Source of the DNA: Armigeres subalbatus
Lineage: Eukaryota; Arthropoda; Insecta; Diptera; Culicidae
DNA: 64,000 nucleotides
NCBI RefSeq assembly: GCF_024139115.2
Contig: NC_085141.1
Span: 248,418,096 to 248,482,095 of the forward strand
Direction: 5' to 3'
In this document: positions 11,245 to 22,395 of the stretch, in pieces
Layout of the letters: every line of letters starts with the position of its first letter
How positions within the stretch are numbered: the first letter of the stretch is position 1
The notes under the pieces: generated by a model
What the model saw: the letters and a program-made list of their open reading frames with translations, nothing else
The model's database searches: none
Told to the model about the DNA's origin: nothing
Program-made: the position numbers and the translations under genes

Positions 11245-11821
11245 TGCATGACATATATTGATTGACAGATATACCTACACCGTATTATTCGGCGCGCCGA
11301 CCAAGGGGTCGTTACAAGCCCTCCGTCTATAACTTTCATAACATCAGAACTCGCATATTGGAAAAACTACAACAGTCCGAAAATCCGTTATATTGAAACC
11401 AATTAAAATGAATCCAGCATGATTTTTTTTGGGAAAATAATAGTGGGGATAAAAACTCTCATTGAGGTCATTTTTTAAGTCCAATGAATCTTATGCTGGT
11501 CCTCCGGAAGATCCGGAACCAACGGAACACCACCGACCGCGCGATGTTTCTTATAACATTTCTAAAAATCTTGGCAAAGTAAAACAAATTCTTAATCCAT
11601 ATATGATTCCATGCGACCCTATTAGTAAAGAAAAAAAATTGATTTGTGGTTCTTCCACTTAGCGGCGCTAGTGTATATGAATTATCGTTTTGTTTCGATA
11701 TCTCGGGATCGGTAGGATTAAGAAAGTTGCCGTCTACTACAAAGTTGTTCGGGGATTTTAAACCATTCATTTGTTTAGTTTACATCTTAACAGATAACAC
11801 TGAATCAACAATTTGACGCCA
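11245..11821. repeat. Unassigned region with a CCGGAGGACC-type repeat piece
   Basis: Mostly unassigned. At 11462-11770 the sequence around TCCTCCGGAAGATCCGGAACC resembles, on the opposite strand, the repeat at 41396-41740 (TTCCGGAGGAC blocks). The minus ORF at 11770-11468 is probably a by-product. Confidence 0.3.
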
Positions 11822-12943
11822 CAATGCCCTGCCCATCGTACCCTTTCGGCTTTAGCTACCTTTTGGATACTGGGTTCGCCGTAGAGCTGAACGAGCTAGT
11901 GGTTCATTCTTCGCCGCCAAACACCGTCTTCTTGCACACTGCCAAAGATGGTCCTAAGTACCCGTCTCTCGAATACTCCGAGTGCTTGCAAGTCCTCCTC
12001 GAGCATTGCCCATGTTTCATGTCCGTAGAGGACTATCGGTCTTATCAGCGTCTTTTACATGACACATTTGGTGCGGTGGTGAATCTTTTTGGGCGGCAGT
12101 TTCTTCTGGAGCCCGTAGAAGGCCCGACTTCCACAGAAGATGCGCCTTCGTATTTCACGATTTACATTATTATCAGCCGTTAGCAAGGATCCAAGGTAGA
12201 CGAATTCCTCGACCACCTCGAAAGTATCCCCGTCTACCGCAACACTGCTTCCCAGGCGGGCCCTGTCGCGCTCGGTTCCGCCCACAAGCATATACTTTGT
12301 CTTCGATGCATTCACGACCAGTCCAACTTTTGTTGCTTCACGTTTCAGGCGGGTGTATATTTCTGCCATTTTTGCAAATGTTCGGCCCACAATGTCCATG
12401 TCATCCGCGAAACAAATAAATTGACTGGATCTGTTGAAAGTTGTACCCCAGCTGTTACACCCGGCTCTCCGCATGACACCTTCTAGCGCAATGTTGAACA
12501 ACAGGCACGAAAGTCCATCACCTTGTCTTAGTCCCCGGCGCGATTCGAACAAACTGGAGTGTTCGCCCGAAATCTTCACACAGTTTTGCACACCATCCAC
12601 CGTTGCTTTGATCAAGCTGTTCTCGTCTATAATTTTCCACAACTCTACCCGGTGTATACTGTCGTATGCCGCCTTGAAATCAAGGAACAGATGGTGCGTT
12701 GGGACCTGGTATTCACGGCATTTTTTGACGGATTTGCCGTACAGTAAAGACCTGGTCGGTTGTCGAGCGGCCGTGATCGCTCGAAAGTTCTCGCACTCCA
12801 GCTTGTCGCCTTTCTTGTAGATGGGGCATATAACCCCTTCCTTCCACTCCTCCGGTAGCTATTCAGTTTCTCAGATTGTGACTATCAGGCAAGTGGCCAG
12901 CGGAAAAGCCCATCATGATGAGCTCAGCTCCGATACCATCCTT
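11822..12943 (-). pseudogene. LINE A, 3' part: reverse transcriptase (RTE-like)
   Basis: Minus-strand reverse transcriptase of an endonuclease/RT-type LINE whose style suggests the RTE group (clade not verified). The N-terminal RT block reads LPEEWKEGVICPIYKKGDKL near 12860-12800 and HHLFLDFKAAYDS near 12690. The long frame 12642-12055 carries GLRQGDGLSCLLFNIALEG, the catalytic CFADDMDI, and the thumb motif EEFVYLGSLLTADNNVNREI. The frame is then disrupted, although FERR- and GGVQ-like coding is traceable to 11822, where the element stops short of its 3' end. The 5' half continues at 17032-17545 beyond inserted LINE B. Dead copy with several frameshifts. Confidence 0.8.
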
Positions 12944-12946
12944 TTA

Positions 12947-14600
12947 TTATTTATTACCAGACTTAGGCCGGGGTGGCACATAAAAGTCTTCTCCATTCAG
13001 CTCGGTCCATGGCTGCACTTCGCCAACCACGCAGTCTGCGGAGGGTCCGCAAATCGTCCTCCACCTGATCGATCCACTTTGCCGCTGTGCACCTCGGCTT
13101 CTGGTTCCCGTCGGATGGTTGTCGAGTACCATCTTCACCGGATTACTGTCCGACATTCTGGCTACTTGCCCGGCCCACCGCAGTCTTCTGATTTTCGCGG
13201 TGGATGGTGGATGGATGGTTCTCCTAACAGCTGATTCAACCCGTGGTTCATTCGCCTCCTCCACGTACCGTCCGCCATCTGCACCCCACCATAGATGATA
13301 CGCAACACTTTCCTCTCGAAAACTCCAAGAGCGCGTTGATCCTCCACGAGTTTTGTCCAGGTCGCGTGTCCGTACAGAACTACCGGACTGATGAGCGTTT
13401 TGTAGATAGTCGGTTTGGTACGGCGGTGAACTCCATTCGATCGGAGCGTCTTGCGGAGTCCAAAGTGCGTATGATTTCCAGCCACTATGCGTCTTCGAAT
13501 TTCTCTGCTGGTATCGTTATCGGCGGTCACCAGTGAGCCCAAGTACACAAATTCTTCAACCACCTCGATTTCGTCACCACCGATAGAAACTCATGGTGGG
13601 TGGCTTACATCGACCTCTCTTGAGCCTATTTCTATTATGTACTTCGTCTTCGTGTTGATGACTAGTCCAATCCGTTTAGATTCGCTTTTCAGTCTGATGT
13701 AGGCTTCCTCCATCCCCTCAATGTTACATACCATGATGTAAATGTTGTCGGCGAAACCAAATAACTGGACGGACTTCGTGAAAATCGTACCACTCGTGAC
13801 AATCCCTGCCCTTCGTATTACTCCCTCCAAAGCGATGTTGAATAGCAGACATGAAAGACCATCACCTTGCCGTAACCCTCTACACGTTTCGAAGGGACTC
13901 GAGAATGCCCCTGAAACTCGAACTACGCACATTACCCGATCCATCGTCGCCTTGATCAACCGTATCAGTTTATCCGGAAATCCGTTTTCGTGCATTAGCT
14001 GCCACAGCTGGCCCCGATCGATTGTATCATATTGTATATTGTATATATATAATTCAAAACGAAGAAATAAATAAATAAATATGCGGCTTTGAAGTCGATA
14101 AATAGATGATGTGTGGGCGCGTTGTATTTGCGGCATTTCTGCAATACCTGACGTATGGCGAACACCTGGTCTGTGGTAGAGCGTTCACCCATAAATCCCG
14201 CCTGGTACTGCCCCACGAACTCTCTTGCAATTGGTGTGAGTCGGCGGCATAAAATTTGGGAGAGTACCTTGTAGGCGGTCTCGATCTTCCTGTTGGCGCT
14301 TTTTCTTCCGGAAAATCGAGTTTTGTCTGTTCTGCGCCCGTTTGTATCGTGCCTCGTTCGCCCTCGTGCGGTGTTGCAGCAATCTCTTCCATGCTGCATT
14401 CTTCTCCTCAACTAACTGCTCACATTCGCCGTCATACCAGTCGTATCTCTGACCGGAGCCACCGTGCCTAGTGCAGCGGTTGCGATGTTTCCAATGGCGG
14501 ATCGAATATCTCTCCAGCCATCTTCAAGAGATGCTGCGCCTAGCTGCTCTTCCGTTGGGAGTGCCACTTCCAGCTGCTGCGCGTAGTCTTGGGCTAGTCT
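12947..14600 (-). pseudogene. LINE B reverse transcriptase, inactivated
   Basis: Minus-strand frames in order: the linker LAQDYAQQLEVALPTEEQLG (14606-14412), a GRSTTDQVFAIRQVLQKCRK region (14411-13995), GLRQGDGLSCLLFNIALEG (14136-13591), VEEFVYLGSLVTADNDTSRE (13563-13162), and the C-terminal KIRRLRWAGQVARMSD block (13264-12947). The catalytic FADD motif reads FADN (near 13745-13756), so one catalytic aspartate is lost. Short ATAA-type expansions near 14040-14080 interrupt the fingers region. At least three frameshifts are present. It is related to but distinct from LINE A. Confidence 0.8.
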
Positions 14601-14765
14601 ACCCACGGTGCCCCGGTAGACCGTTATTATAAAATAAAAATGTCCATCAAAACCAAGTACAGAGCTCGATTCCTGTGGTAATTCTGCACCTCTGGACCAA
14701 TTTTTAAAAAAATCCCTAGGAGGAATCTCGAGAAATCTTGATTTGAAGTTTTTAGTTAAGAAATT

Positions 14766-15060
14766 TCAAAAGAATCCATATAAGAATCTAAAAATATCAC
14801 CAAAAACCCCGATTAATCCACCTAGATAGATGTCCTTCAATTCTTCTTGTGCCTGCCGGGTTGGAAGTAACCACCAGCTGGCAGAGTTGCTGTCCGGTAT
14901 TCTTGAAATATGCCCTGCCCATCGTACCCTTCCAGCTTTAGCTATCTTCTGGGTACTTGGTTCGCCGTAGAGCTGGGCGAGCTCTTGTTTCATCCTTCGC
15001 CGCCACACACCATTCTCTTGCACAACGCCAAAGATGGCCCTAAGCACACGTTGCCGTTAT
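14766..15060 (-). pseudogene. LINE A-type 3' ORF fragment inside the transposon
   Basis: Minus frame with MLRAIFGVVQENGVWRRRMK, the ELAQLYGEP block and RVRWAGHISRIPD, i.e. the conserved C-terminus of the LINE A/B reverse transcriptase. It extends further 3' than the resident LINE A copy, which stops at 11822, so it is a separate insertion or a captured fragment. It lies just inside the left terminal repeat of the CAC-ended transposon. Confidence 0.75.
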
Positions 15061-16395
15061 TAGAACCATAAATATTTACTACTGACTTAGCTTACAAAAC
15101 TGACTTAAGTATGTTTTTGTATGGCTAACTTGCTCGAGTTTAGTATAAGTGTTGCTTTCCATGTTTAATAGAATGAAAGGTAAATATTAATTTTAATTTA
15201 GTGATTATGTTCATAATGGAGAGAAGTAAGACTAGAGTTCGTGTAGAATAATAGTAGTTAGAAGCTGTTATACTCGATCACAGCACTTATTAACCGATCT
15301 TTGCTGCCAAATCTCGTCAAAGTTCTAATCAACGGACTAGATGTTTGATATGTAATTCAAGACTTATTCCGGTACCTCTGCAGAACTCTGAAACATGATA
15401 ATTCAAGATATGGAACTTTGACGTGCATGAAAGCTGCGGCTTTTTCCAGCTGCTGCAAAGCCATCAATTGCTTCCTCAAAACCATGCTCGAGTTTCAACG
15501 AGATGTATCTTGCGTACACTTTTTTGAAATCATTCAGAACCTGCTGGTTGAAATATTAATTAGAAAATTGTTAATGTTTAAGCAGAGTAACTTACCGTGA
15601 CGTAATCTGAAAGATCGGGATTCTAGTGAACTCTATGCAATTTGTTGATGCCTCATCTGTACTTGGTTCACCCATAAATTTACTTAACATTACATTAACA
15701 CTTCTCGAACAACTTTAAAATCGTGTTAACAATTGCGAACTAGATGTGTAGTGACGGAAATAAGCAATGGTTCATTTTGTTTCTTTATTAAAGTGTTTTT
15801 AAAAGTTCAAAAATTGAATATTTTATTTTCGTCGTAACCGAAAACTTAAAAGAATATGCACAAAGCTTGTATTTTTTTTCTTTCTCTTGTGCATTTTTCC
15901 TGATGTTTTCCTTGGTTCTCGAGATCTCATTCTATATGCCGAGCTCACTCTTGAAAATCGTAACTTTCCCTTACCGCCATCTTGGAGTCATTGCCATCCG
16001 ATGATCCTTTTGCGGGGAAATCTCAGAATTTGATAAAGCTCCGTCAATTCAATTGTTACAGCATCTGACGAAGATCTAACCTGTTATATAATGCTAAACA
16101 ACTACACTACGTTAAACAAATTTTTAAGCTGTTGGTTTTTTCATCAATTTCTTCCGTAAACCGTACTCCAATCTTTACTGCTAATTCTTGAATACATTTG
16201 TAAATACAATACAAAATACAAACTTAAATCTGAATGGCATTAACAAATAATCTACAGCCTGCACGTGAATTCATGAATGGTTCTAAACGAGAGGTAGCAT
16301 TATTGAAGGTAGACGGCTTCAAGCCATACAAAAAACATACCTATGTCAGTTTGGTGAGCTTAATCATTTGTAAAGATTTATAATAGTATAATTTA
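15061..16395. other. Interior of the CAC-ended transposon, no gene seen
   Basis: AT-rich, with only short unconvincing ORFs (e.g. 15418-15600). No DDE transposase motif could be read. Confidence 0.45.
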
Positions 16396-16573
16396 TAATG
16401 AATAAAAAAAATCAAGATTTCTCGAGATTCCTCCTAGCGATTTTTTTAAAAATTGGTCCAGAGGTGCAGAATTACCATAGGAATCGAGCCCTGTTCTTAG
16501 TTTTGATGGACATTTTTATTTTATAATAACGGTCTACCGGCGCACCGTGACCGTCTTGTAGCCGCCCAATGTC

Positions 16574-17015
16574 TACCCAGACAACCACACATCGCATAAG
16601 AATGCACGATCAAAATCGTTTACCGATCCAAGTTTCATCAGATTCGCATTGTTGTGCAAAGCTCATCAGTTTATTTATAAATTTTCCCGCACAGTAGGCT
16701 ATTTTACGAGTTTATTCCAGCTTCATTTGTTGACATCGCATATTCCTGCAATCAAACTCACATGAAATCGGATTATCTGTCAAACAGAGTTTGTTATCAC
16801 AAACTACATCGCAATGCATAACGAACAAACTCGCATAAAAATCGTGCACATCGCATACACTTCCGTGCAACGTCGGATAAGAAATACACTTATATCGCCT
16901 CCACTTTTGTACGTAAAAAGTGTTTTCGCGACTGGTAAGCGATGAAATTTGTGCGCATAGGCATCGCATTACAGAAAAACAATTCTATTATGCATGCATT
17001 CTGGTTGTCTGGGTA
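16574..17015. mobile_element. MITE with CCCAGACAACCA ends and TA TSD
   Basis: The 438-bp element at 16576-17013 begins CCCAGACAACCA and ends with the complement GGTTGTCTGGG. TA flanks both ends (16574-16575, 17014-17015), suggesting a Tc1/mariner- or pogo-type origin. It is inserted in LINE B just 3' of that element's truncated start. There is no coding content. Confidence 0.75.
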
Positions 17016-17031
17016 GCCTTATACCATCCTT

Positions 17032-17545
17032 ACCAGCTGCTTTATTGGTCTTCAGCTGTTGGATGGCATCCTTCACTTCCCTCCAGGTGGGGGCTGGTTG
17101 GCTTCCATCGTTCGTAGTCATCTCCTCCCCTGCCTTGATTTTCTATACCTGTACTCTCAGCGCCATTTAAATGTTCCTTGTAGTGCTGCTTCAACTTTTC
17201 ACCACACGTTCATCCATCAAAATGCTCCCATACTTATCCCTGCACATTTCAGCTCACGACACGAAGTCTTTGCGGGACGCGTTGAGCTTCTGATAGAACT
17301 TGCGTGTTTCTTGAGAACGGCGCAGCTATTGCATCTCTTCGCACTTGGCTTCGCACTTCGCACTTCATCTCCACAATCTGTCTGGAGTTCTGCACTCTTC
17401 GTCGAACCAATCGTTCCATCAACTTCGTCCCACATACCCGACGTTGTTTTCCGCTGCTATCGGGTCGATCGGCAATGACAAGACCACCAGCTAAGGGTTG
17501 CGTACTCAACTGTATTACTCGCTGGGACTCCCTTTGAGCTCCGCT
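17032..17545 (-). pseudogene. LINE A, 5' part: endonuclease-RT linker
   Basis: The minus strand encodes, close to the insertion point, PTWREVKDAIQQLKTNKAAG then KDGI, the usual motif at the start of the RT domain. Farther upstream are frames rich in basic and cysteine residues (17509-17217) that fit the endonuclease-RT linker. It continues in frame with 12932-12880 across inserted LINE B. Upstream endonuclease motifs were not found, so the element is 5'-truncated or too decayed near 17550. Confidence 0.65.
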
Positions 17546-17782
17546 ACCAGCTGTGGCCCTCTTTACACTGTTTTAGGGTCGGCTCGGATACCGATCGGGA
17601 ATGCATAAGACACTTGAATTCTCTTTAAACAATATTTATTCGAAGCTCCGTGTGTACTTACAACTTTTGTGTGAGTGTGGGTGTGTATATCTGTGCCGGC
17701 CGGCGAAGGGATCTGAGCTGCTACGGGGCGAAGCGACGGTGCGACGGTACGATAGATTCGTAAGACCAACGATGGGGTGGTA

Positions 17783-17878
17783 GCTCGGTGGGGAAGCGAT
17801 ACGGCTTGCGTAGCGAAGCCGTTCCTGGTTGCTCGGTGGGGACGCGATACGGCGTGCGTAGCGAAACCGTTCCTGCAA
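17783..17878. repeat. Tandem 48-bp duplication
   Basis: Two copies of a 48-base unit starting GCTCGGTGGGG (17783-17830, 17831-17878), about 88% identical. On the minus strand it encodes a repeated 16-residue RNGFAT.AVS.PHRAT motif within an open frame (18099-17563). That frame overlaps the 3' end of the R1-type LINE, so coding is doubtful. Confidence 0.6.
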
Positions 17879-18008
17879 TCTTCGGATTCGGAGGCCACGA
17901 GGTTGCTCGCCGGAGAGAGGCGACGCCTGTCGCCGAAAGCTCTCTTGCTTCTCAACGCCGTTGCAGTAGAGCGATGATGGTGATGAGGACGAAAACGTAT
18001 CCTTGCGG

Positions 18009-20505
18009 GTTTTTTTTTCTTCCTAAACAATGGAGGGGGAATCTGCTCAACAGATATCCTGGGTTGACCAGGAAGTGCTGGGTTAGGGGCCACCTCCAAT
18101 GAGGGAGGCAGGACTGCATCCCCGACCAGCTAAACCGTTTCCATTGCCGCCAAGCCCATCGTCCCTTCGGTACAACCAGAAAGTAATGCTTCAAAGGGGG
18201 GCCAGTGCATAACGAACCCTCGAGGTTAGCTGCGTGTCCTTGCAGCATCGAACATCGTGACTCGCTTTTTTAGAAGAGCACCATGGTGTCGTGCCAGCGC
18301 ATTGCCGGCTTTCCAGGTGGCCTTACCACGCCCTATGTCCTCGGAAGGTGGGCAGGGTCGACTTCGCGCCTGCTTCCCTCTGCACGACTGGTATCAAGAA
18401 TGATGATGCCGCGTGCACCCCAAATTGACCTTTCTGCGATAGGGCCTATTCGCCAGCACACAGAGGGACTTGCCGACGCGGTGCCTACGCCTGCCCCAGC
18501 CTTGACGAGGACCCCTTTCCGTCCTCGGGCTCGGAACCCGCCCGGTTGACCGACGCCGCGAAAGCGACGATATCATCTTGTTCTTCACGCGACCATTTGT
18601 TCGATAAAAGGATCGAATTCGATCACAGGGCACCGGTATGACCCATGAAGCCGACTCCGAACCCTTGGACCACCTCTTATTTGCGCGTGAACTAGCCATT
18701 CCTCGAGTCCACGCGCCACCTTCTGTGTAGCTCCGAGACGATTTGGACGATAGCCGATAAAACGGCGTTCCAGCCAACTTCATCTTTACACATCCTCCGG
18801 ACTAGGTTGTCCGGGGTAGTGTCCAGACCACATGTGGCAAGCATGTGGTCACGCATTGTGCGAAAGCGCGGGCACACGAACAACACGTGTTCCGCCGTTT
18901 CCTCTAAACCTACGCACATCGGACACTCGGGCGAGGCCGAGTGTCCGAACCGGTGTAGGTACTGTCTGAAGCAACCATGGCCTGTAAGGACCTGGGTCAG
19001 GTGGAAAGTGATTTCCCCATGGCGCCTCTTGACCCACGTACCTATCTCCGGTATCAACCTATGTGTCCATCTACCCTTAGTGGAACTGTCCCACGCACGC
19101 TGCCATTTGACCATTGAGGCCAACCTGACAGTCCTACGGATGCCTCTCGTGCCGCGCATTTCGAAGCACTCTATGTCTTCACCGATAACTATGTCGATAG
19201 GCATCATACCGGTGATGACGCAAAGTGCATCGTGCGACACGGTACGGTACGCGCTCGCAACTCTTAGGCACATGAGCCTATACGTACTTTCTAACTTCGT
19301 TCTGTAGCAGTTAATACGCAGGGCCGTGCCCCAAGCTGGCCCCCATACCTCAGTATGGACAGAGCAACGCTAGCCAGAAGCTTGCGCTTGCTGGCATAAA
19401 CCGCAGAGCTATTGGACATCATCCGGGACAATGCCGCTATAGCTGTGGAGGCACGCTTGCAGGCGTAATTGACGTGGCTACCAAAGGTGAGCTTATCGTC
19501 GATCATTACCCCCAAGAGTTTGATGGAGCGTTCAGAGGTGACCGTGCAGTTGCCTGCCCTTATCACCGCTTGTTGCTCCGACTTTCGGTTGTTAACAACA
19601 ACCACCTCAGTCTTGTGGTGAGCCAGTTCTAACTTCCTGGAACTCATCCACTCCTCCACAATTGCGATCGAGTGGGCTGCAGTCAATTCCACCTCTTCGA
19701 TCGATTCGCCGTAGACCTCCAGCGTAATATCGTCAGCAAAGCCGACGATTGCCACGCCCACCGGGAACTTCAACCTCAAGACACCGTCGTACATGACGTT
19801 CCATAACACCGGACCCAGTATGGAACCTTGCGGAACCCCTGAGGTTATGTCAACGCACTTTCGACCCGCCTCCGTGTCGTATATACCAGTACTCGATTCT
19901 GGAAGTAGCTTCCGAGAATCTTGTACAGGTACTGGGAATTCCAAGACGCAGGAGCGCATCTGCATTAGCTGCTCAACTGGCATTATTGAAAGCATTCCCC
20001 ACGTCCAGAGTCACTACTGCACAATAGCGAACTTCCCTCCACTTACGCTGGATAGCTATCTCCGCGGATTTGGCAACCGACAAGATAGCGTCTACGGTCG
20101 ACTTACCCTTTCGGAAGCCAAACTGGTTACTCGATAGACCATCCGCACCCTCCGTGCGTATCAACAACCTGTTGAGGATGATCTTCTCGAGCACCTTCCC
20201 CGCCGTGTCAAGCAGGCATATTGGTCTATATGCCGACGGATCCCCCTGGTGGTTTTCCCGCTTTTGGCAATAGGACCAAGCTCTGCCTTTTCCATGCTTC
20301 AGGGAAGACTCCCTCGTCCAGGCATCTCTGCATAACAGATCTGAACATCTCGGGAGCCTCGGCAATGGCCGCTTTGATGGCCAGGCTCGGAATACCATCC
20401 GGTCCTGGCGCCTTACCTACACTAAGGGACTGTGCAATCCCCGCAAGTTCCGCCACCGTTACTCTTCCCTCGTCGGCCACCCTGGCGGGTTGGGAAAACT
20501 GTTAT
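18009..20505 (-). mobile_element. R1-clade non-LTR retrotransposon, 5'-truncated
   Basis: Minus-strand element with a poly(A) tail (plus T9 run near 18010) and a 3' UTR of about 680 bases. Its ORF2 is split into frames 20480-20226, 20398-19973, 19995-19291 and 19273-18692. The endonuclease and ORF1 are missing, so it is truncated near 20505. Compact, serine-poor R1-style coding is clearly less AT-rich than the surroundings. Confidence 0.8.
18692..20480 (-). pseudogene. R1-clade reverse transcriptase ORF2, frameshifted
   Basis: RT motifs in order: GKAPGPDGIP, AWKRQSLVLLPKAGKPPG, YRPICLLDTAGKVLEKIILN, NQFGFRKGKSTVDAI, SGVPQGSILGPVLWNVMYDG, the catalytic VGFADDITLEVYG, and KLLGVMIDDKLTFGSHV. 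The C-terminus (19273-18692) has the R1-typical HGCFRQYLHRFG region and a zinc-knuckle-like C-P-M-C...H...C pattern (ECPMCVGLEETAEHVLFVC). Three frameshifts separate the blocks. The FADD core is intact but the protein cannot be made. The gene would nick DNA and reverse-transcribe its own RNA if whole. Confidence 0.85.
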
Positions 20506-21340
20506 GAGTAATCCTCAGTCCTTTCGTGATCCCTTGTCCTTCTATTGCGTTTTCCGAACAAGTCTCTATAACCCGTGTCTACACACGTGTGTTGGGATAG
20601 GTTTTGGTATCAAATACCAATGGGTCCTGGCCAGATTATAAGGAAATCAGGGAATAGGGGGTCCTTTTAGATTAGGTTACCAAGTTTTACATCACTTTCT
20701 GGTTATCGTACCTGATTCCTCGGTAATAATTGTCAAAAGACTCTTCCACTAAACGCTATAATATATAGCACACTTTGCCAACTTAAAGCACTTTTACAAA
20801 AAAGCTCTGACGTCTCTATGACTCGGTGATCAAAGTGGAAAAGGATTGGTACCTCTATATGAATTATTAACTGACACCCTCGTTCCCCTTTTCCTTCACA
20901 TGATCCCATTTGTCTCCCAATTATTGCATTTTTATAATTTCCCTTCAGCACACAGATCTAGATTTGTGGGTGTTGTTAAGTGTATGTGAAGTGTAGGTAC
21001 ATATTCAAATCGACCGTTCGTTTTGTAGGTTTGCTTTTAAAAGTGCTTATTTATTTTTGTTTTGTGGAAAGTTCTTAATAGTTTATGGAAATTTTGTTTT
21101 ATTTGTGGAAATTTTATAATTATTTATTGCTCACGCCCTGATTTTTTTATTGGCAATTTCCTAATTGTTTATGGAAAATTTCTAACTTTAAATGGAAATT
21201 TTATTTAGCTGCCAAGCATTAATCATCCGTTTTACAATGATTTTTAATTCCTATTGGATCAACTTCCGAACATTCATACCGAACAGCAATATGGTATTGA
21301 GCAGCTTGTTCGTTCGGCTGAGTTTTAGCTTCACTCTCTT
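20506..21340. other. AT-rich sequence, nothing recognised
   Basis: Low-complexity AT-rich stretch, e.g. TTATGGAAATTTT-like phrases near 21080-21200. No gene or inverted repeat was seen. Confidence 0.45.
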
Positions 21341-21610
21341 ACTGCTAGGGCTTCTCTCTTAGGGTAAAAGTACCTTAACTGTAACAACTGGTAGTGCAGC
21401 CTGGGCACTGTTGTCCTTTTGACGTCAGCTAGAGTGAGAAGATACGACCCGAGCGTCTGTCTACCAGGATGTGCTACTTAAACAGCGTCTGCCTGGTATC
21501 CAGCGGCTGATAAACTTAACGCTGCATCGTGTCAACTATACCTAAGGTAGAAGCCCCACAAGCACGATGTAGGTAACGCGACCCCAGTAAGGTAGCTTAC
21601 TGAAGCCTTT
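21341..21610. other. Moderately GC-rich piece, possible retroelement 5' UTR
   Basis: More balanced composition than the flanks, without an ORF. It contains a block around ACCTAAGGTAGAAGCCCCAC that looks like retroelement leader sequence, but I cannot name a family. Confidence 0.25.
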
Positions 21611-21805
21611 CAAATATCACGGAAAATGGAGAAAGAAGAAAAAGAGAACGATATTTTAGCCAACCGATCCTAAGGACTATGATTGGAAACTAGTACCTGG
21701 AATGTACGAATCTGGACGAGTGAGCCTTCTGGCTCGTGATTTGCAGAAAGTTGGAGTTGAGTAATTATTCATGCTTTGCATGATGCCAATCGAAGAACAA
21801 CTCAA

Positions 21806-22395
21806 TTTGACTAAATGATTGGTTCGGGCCTTTGGTACATTCGGGTCAATGGTCCATTTGGACAAATGCTCTATTCGGGCACATGATCCACTCGGGAAAA
21901 TGGTCTTTCCGGGTGTTTGGTCATTTCGGGCATCTGGACTATTCGGGCGAATGGAATTCGGACGTTTGTCATTCGGGCGAATGGAATTCGGGTTTATGTC
22001 ATTCGGGCGTTTGTGGTAGAACCTTCAGCAAACGATCCTTTCGGCCAAATGACCCTTTCGGCCAAACGACCCTTTCGGCCAAACGACCCTCTCGGCCAAA
22101 TGACCCTTTCGGCCAAACGACCCTTTCGGCCAAATGACCCTTTCGGCCAAACGACCCTTTCGGCCAAACGACCCTCTCGGCCAAACGACGCTTTCGGTCA
22201 AATGACCGTTTTGGCCTAATGATCCTTTCGACCTAATGACGCTTTCGGCCAAATGACTCTTTCAACCAAATGACCCTTTAGGCAAAACACCTTTCGGCCA
22301 AACGACCCTTTCGGCCTAATGGTTTGTTCGGCCTAGTGGCATTCGGCCAAATGGCCTACGGCTGAATGGGTTTCGGTCAAACGACCCTTCCCCGA
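21806..22395. repeat. 17-bp minisatellite (CCCTTTCGGCCAAACGA)
   Basis: From about 22025 the unit CCCTTTCGGCCAAAYGA repeats roughly 20 times with a 17-base period. The left part (21806-22020) has diverged GTCATTCGGGCGAATGG-type units. Apparent ORFs in several frames (AERVVWPKGSFG repeats) are by-products. The gradient from diverged left units to homogenised right units is typical of a growing array. Confidence 0.9.

Larger units (their letters stand above)
14601..16552. mobile_element. CAC-ended DNA transposon, 3-bp TSD (CMC/EnSpm-like)
   Basis: Inverted terminal repeats of about 145 bases begin CACGGTGC.CCGGTAGACC at 14604 and end with the complement at 16549. Flanks are ACC at 14601-14603 and 16550-16552. 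A CAC terminus with a 3-bp duplication fits the CMC (EnSpm/CACTA-like) group. The 1946-bp element has no transposase ORF that I can recognise, but it carries a LINE-A-like fragment at 14766-15047. It is inserted in LINE B and is non-autonomous. Confidence 0.75.
12933..17031 (-). mobile_element. LINE B inserted into LINE A, 11-bp TSD
   Basis: A second LINE of the same group on the minus strand is inserted within LINE A. ATACCATCCTT occurs at 12933-12943 and again at 17021-17031, and the LINE A frame (AGKDGI then GAELI) is continuous across the two ends. Its 3' end is an A/T-rich tail (plus TTTTATTATTTATT at 12942-12955) and its 5' end (17020) is truncated in the endonuclease-RT linker. Two younger elements interrupt it: a CAC-ended transposon (14604-16549) and a TA MITE (16576-17013). 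Removing the first with its 3-bp TSD restores a frame reading IGRLQDGRLAQDYAQQLE. Confidence 0.85.

Noticed and set aside
17563..18099. 178-aa minus ORF with a repeated RNGFAT motif
   Set aside because: It overlaps the poly(A) end of the R1-type LINE and continues into unrelated flank, so it is not a single gene.
22025..22252. Open frames on both strands (AERVVWPKGSFG repeats)
   Set aside because: They are translations of the 17-bp minisatellite; the unit is not a codon multiple and all frames look alike.
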